The notes under the pieces were generated by a model. The model was not told the origin of the DNA and did not search any database. It worked only from the letters and a program-made list of their open reading frames with translations. Positions 35,520-37,016 of a stretch of 37,016 nucleotides of DNA are shown here, in pieces; within the stretch, counting starts at the first letter, position 1, and the number at the start of each line of letters is the position of its first letter. This stretch comes from Myxococcales bacterium (GTDB taxonomy: Bacteria; Myxococcota_A; Polyangia; Palsa-1104): the NCBI GenBank assembly GCA_028287105.1, contig JAQBQH010000393.1, positions 1-37,016 of the forward strand, read 5' to 3'. The translations under genes and the position numbers were made by a program.

Positions 35520-36839
35520 ATGCGGTCCGTGCTGCTCGCGCTCTTGGTCATCGTGCTGGCGCCGACGCGCGCCGTCGCTGCCGCGCCCTTGCCGTTCGTC
35601 GCCGATGACGCGGCCGCCGCGCGCGCCCAGGCCGCGGCGCGCAAGCTGCCGCTCTTCGTCGAGGCCTGGGCGCCCTGGTGATACTCGTGTCGCTTCATGC
35701 GGGCGGAGCTGGAAGGCGCCGCCTTCGTGAAGTACGCCGGACGGTTCGTCTGGCTCTCGCTCGATGTCGACAAGCCGCAGAATCAGCCGTTCCTGCATGA
35801 GCACGCGATCGAAGGCTACCCCGCGTTCGTGATCTTCGACGGTACGAGCGGCAAGGTGCTCGCCAGTCTCATGGGCCAGGCGGATGTGGCGGCGATGGAG
35901 GCGTTCCTGCAACGGGCGGAGCGCGCGGCTCGCGGCGGCGCTGGAGGTAGCGTCGGTGGGGGGCCGGCGCAGCGCGGCGATGCGCTCCTCGGCGACGGCA
36001 AGGCCGACGCGGCGGCGCGCGCCTACGACGAGGCGCTGCGAGCCGGCGGCCCGACGTGGAGCGAGCGCGAGCGGGTCATCGACGCGCGGCTGACCGCGCT
36101 GCAGCTGGCGGGCGACAACGAGGGCTGCGCGCGCGCGGCGGCGACGCTGGCGCCCGGCCTGCCGCGGCGGCGTACGTTTGCTGGTGTGGTGCTGACGGGC
36201 CTCACGTGCGCGATCTCGTCGGGGCCGGCGAAGTGGGGCGACGAGCTGCGCGGCCGCCTCGAGCCGCTCGCGGTCGAAGCGCAGGCGGTCCCCGGCGTTC
36301 TCGACGACGATCGCTATCAGCTCTACGAGCGGCGCATCTTCGCGCGCATGCTCGCGCACGATGACGCCGCGGGGCGTGCGCTGGCGGCGGAGTGGCTGGC
36401 GCGCATCGAGCGCGACGACAAAGAGGGCGTGCAGGGCGCCGATGCGCAACAGGCGCGCGACGTCGCGCGGGTGCGGGCGGCCACGCGGCTCGGCGAGCCG
36501 GCGCGCATCGTGCCGTCGCTCGAGGCGACGACGCGCACCCAGCCGCTCAGCTACACCGCCTGGGCGCGGCTGGCGGGCGCGTACCTGCAGCTCCATCGCG
36601 CCGCCGACGCCGAAGCCGCCATCCTGCGCGCGCTCGCCGCCGCGCCGGGACCGCTCGGGCGCGCGAGCCTGTTCGTGCAGCGCGCCGACGCACGCCTGCA
36701 ACTCGACGACGTGACCGCCGCTCGCGCCGCCCTCGACGAAGCCGCTCGCGTCGCTGCCGCGATCGAGCCGCCGAGCGTGCGCGCCCCGACGTTGCAGCGC
36801 ATCGACCAGAAGCGCAAAGCGCTGCCGCCGCCGAAGTAG
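35520..36839 (+). CDS. Exported thioredoxin-fold/TPR protein with in-frame TGA; candidate selenoprotein
   Basis: ATG 35520 (Shine-Dalgarno GATGAGG) opens a signal peptide, MRSVLLALLVIVLAPTRAVA, then a thioredoxin fold: LPLFVEAWAPW, TGA at 35679-35681, YSCRFMRAELEGAAFV, FVWLSLDVDK and YPAFVIFDG. The TGA sits exactly where the first Cys of WAPWCxxC belongs and the second Cys follows, so the motif reads UxxC if TGA is selenocysteine. The frame then stays open for 385 more codons (439 residues in all, counting Sec) through TPR-like helical repeats (ARAYDEALRAGG, LAGAYLQLHRAADAEAAILRAL). GGCGG/CCGCC (35702-35706/35719-35723) with a 12-base loop whose second base is G lies 20 bases after the TGA, compatible with a bacterial SECIS. 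A nonsense mutation is the alternative. Expected site: periplasm; role: thiol-disulfide chemistry. Confidence 0.72.
35702..35723 (+). promoter_or_regulatory. Candidate bacterial SECIS hairpin
   Basis: GGCGG pairs with CCGCC around the loop AGCTGGAAGGCG. The stem starts 20 bases after the TGA and the loop G is within the 16-37 base distance I recall for bacterial SECIS elements. A competing hairpin (GCTTC 35692-35696 / GGAGC 35705-35709, loop ATGCGGGC) is also possible. In GC-rich DNA such hairpins arise easily by chance. Confidence 0.35.
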
Positions 36840-36974
36840 CGGCCGCGGTCTAGCGCCAATGCCGGTCAGTCAAGAACGAATAGCTTTGGGACGGCTGGGG
36901 TCGCGGACGCAGTGAGGCGACCTCCCGGCGTCGGAATCCGTCGCAGTCGCCGCTGCGCGGCGTGCTCCTCCATC

Positions 36975-37011
36975 GGGGCCGCCCAGGTCGCGCTTCGCGC
37001 GACGCGGCCCC
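36975..37011. repeat. GC-rich hairpin with a 15-bp stem, REP-like
   Basis: GGGGCCGC (36975-36982) pairs with GCGGCCCC (37004-37011), and inside it GTCGCGC pairs with GCGCGAC around a TTC loop; four unpaired bases (CCAG) bulge on the left arm. There is no T-run, so a classical terminator is not supported. The form resembles a REP-type palindrome. The rest of 36840-37016 holds no gene that I can support. Confidence 0.6.
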
Positions 37012-37016
37012 TCTAC

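Noticed and set aside
35520-36839. Two separate genes, a 53-codon ORF and a TPR protein starting at ATG 35697
   Set aside because: The first would stop inside the thioredoxin motif and the second would begin just after it, in the same frame and without a Shine-Dalgarno. One recoded, or recently mutated, gene explains this better.
36840-37016. 35-codon minus-strand ORF starting MEEHAAQRRLRR
   Set aside because: It has no Shine-Dalgarno spacing that convinces, no motif and unfavourable codon use; the region is dominated by the hairpin.

Overview
The window comes from a very GC-rich Gram-negative bacterium. A complete ExbB-ExbD-TonB system, a TonB-dependent receptor, a FadL-type outer-membrane protein and two lipoproteins all require an outer membrane. 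Gene content (REC-GGDEF protein, SRPBCC/zinc-ribbon cyclase, Rieske oxygenase, long ADOP-type permease, a decayed HTH/B12-type regulator) suggests a delta-proteobacterium-like lineage such as Myxococcota or Binatota/Desulfobacterota. That placement is inference. No rRNA, tRNA, CRISPR array, prophage or intact insertion sequence is visible.

Layout. 1-580: tail of a gene entering from the left and an internally deleted IS200/RAYT-like transposase remnant. 584-1972 (-): bacterioferritin and an alpha/beta hydrolase. 2169-7089 (+): small hypothetical protein, Bcr/CflA-type exporter, SRPBCC/zinc-ribbon adenylate-cyclase-like protein, orphan bufferin-like metallophore precursor, class III aminotransferase. 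7099-9424 (-): MBL-fold hydrolase and MacB/FtsX permease. 9446-10936 (+): decayed HTH/B12-binding regulator and a REC-GGDEF diguanylate cyclase. 10941-12181 (-): CysK-like PLP enzyme and a small membrane-anchored protein whose start codon overlaps that of a divergent serine hydrolase (12180-13355). A Rieske oxygenase follows (13391-14359). 14431-19571 (-): lipase-like lipoprotein, FadL-type porin and multicopper oxidase lipoprotein, which look like one operon for extracellular lipid attack and uptake.

19572-25091 is rich in regulatory DNA. Twin TGACC-N3-GGTCA operators sit between the lipase operon and a GT-C-like membrane protein that is preceded by a 14-codon leader ORF. A sigma70-like promoter with TTGTnATACAA palindromes drives a small protein, a fatty-acid desaturase and a ribbon-helix-helix/zinc-ribbon protein. 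Facing it are a KAS III-like enzyme with a Cys-His-His triad and a methyltransferase. The KAS III and TonB-receptor genes diverge from a region of repeated TGCACAAT boxes and a perfect 14-bp palindrome. 25092-29390 encodes receptor, ExbB, ExbD and TonB in one tight run.

29410-37016: MFS transporter, 21-codon ORF, single-domain response regulator, OsmC protein, a small unknown protein, an amidohydrolase-like protein with degenerate metal ligands, an ADOP-type permease and an exported thioredoxin/TPR protein. In the last gene the first cysteine of the WAPWCxxC motif is an in-frame TGA, with the frame open for another 385 codons. This candidate selenoprotein is the most striking observation. The right edge carries a 15-bp-stem GC hairpin.
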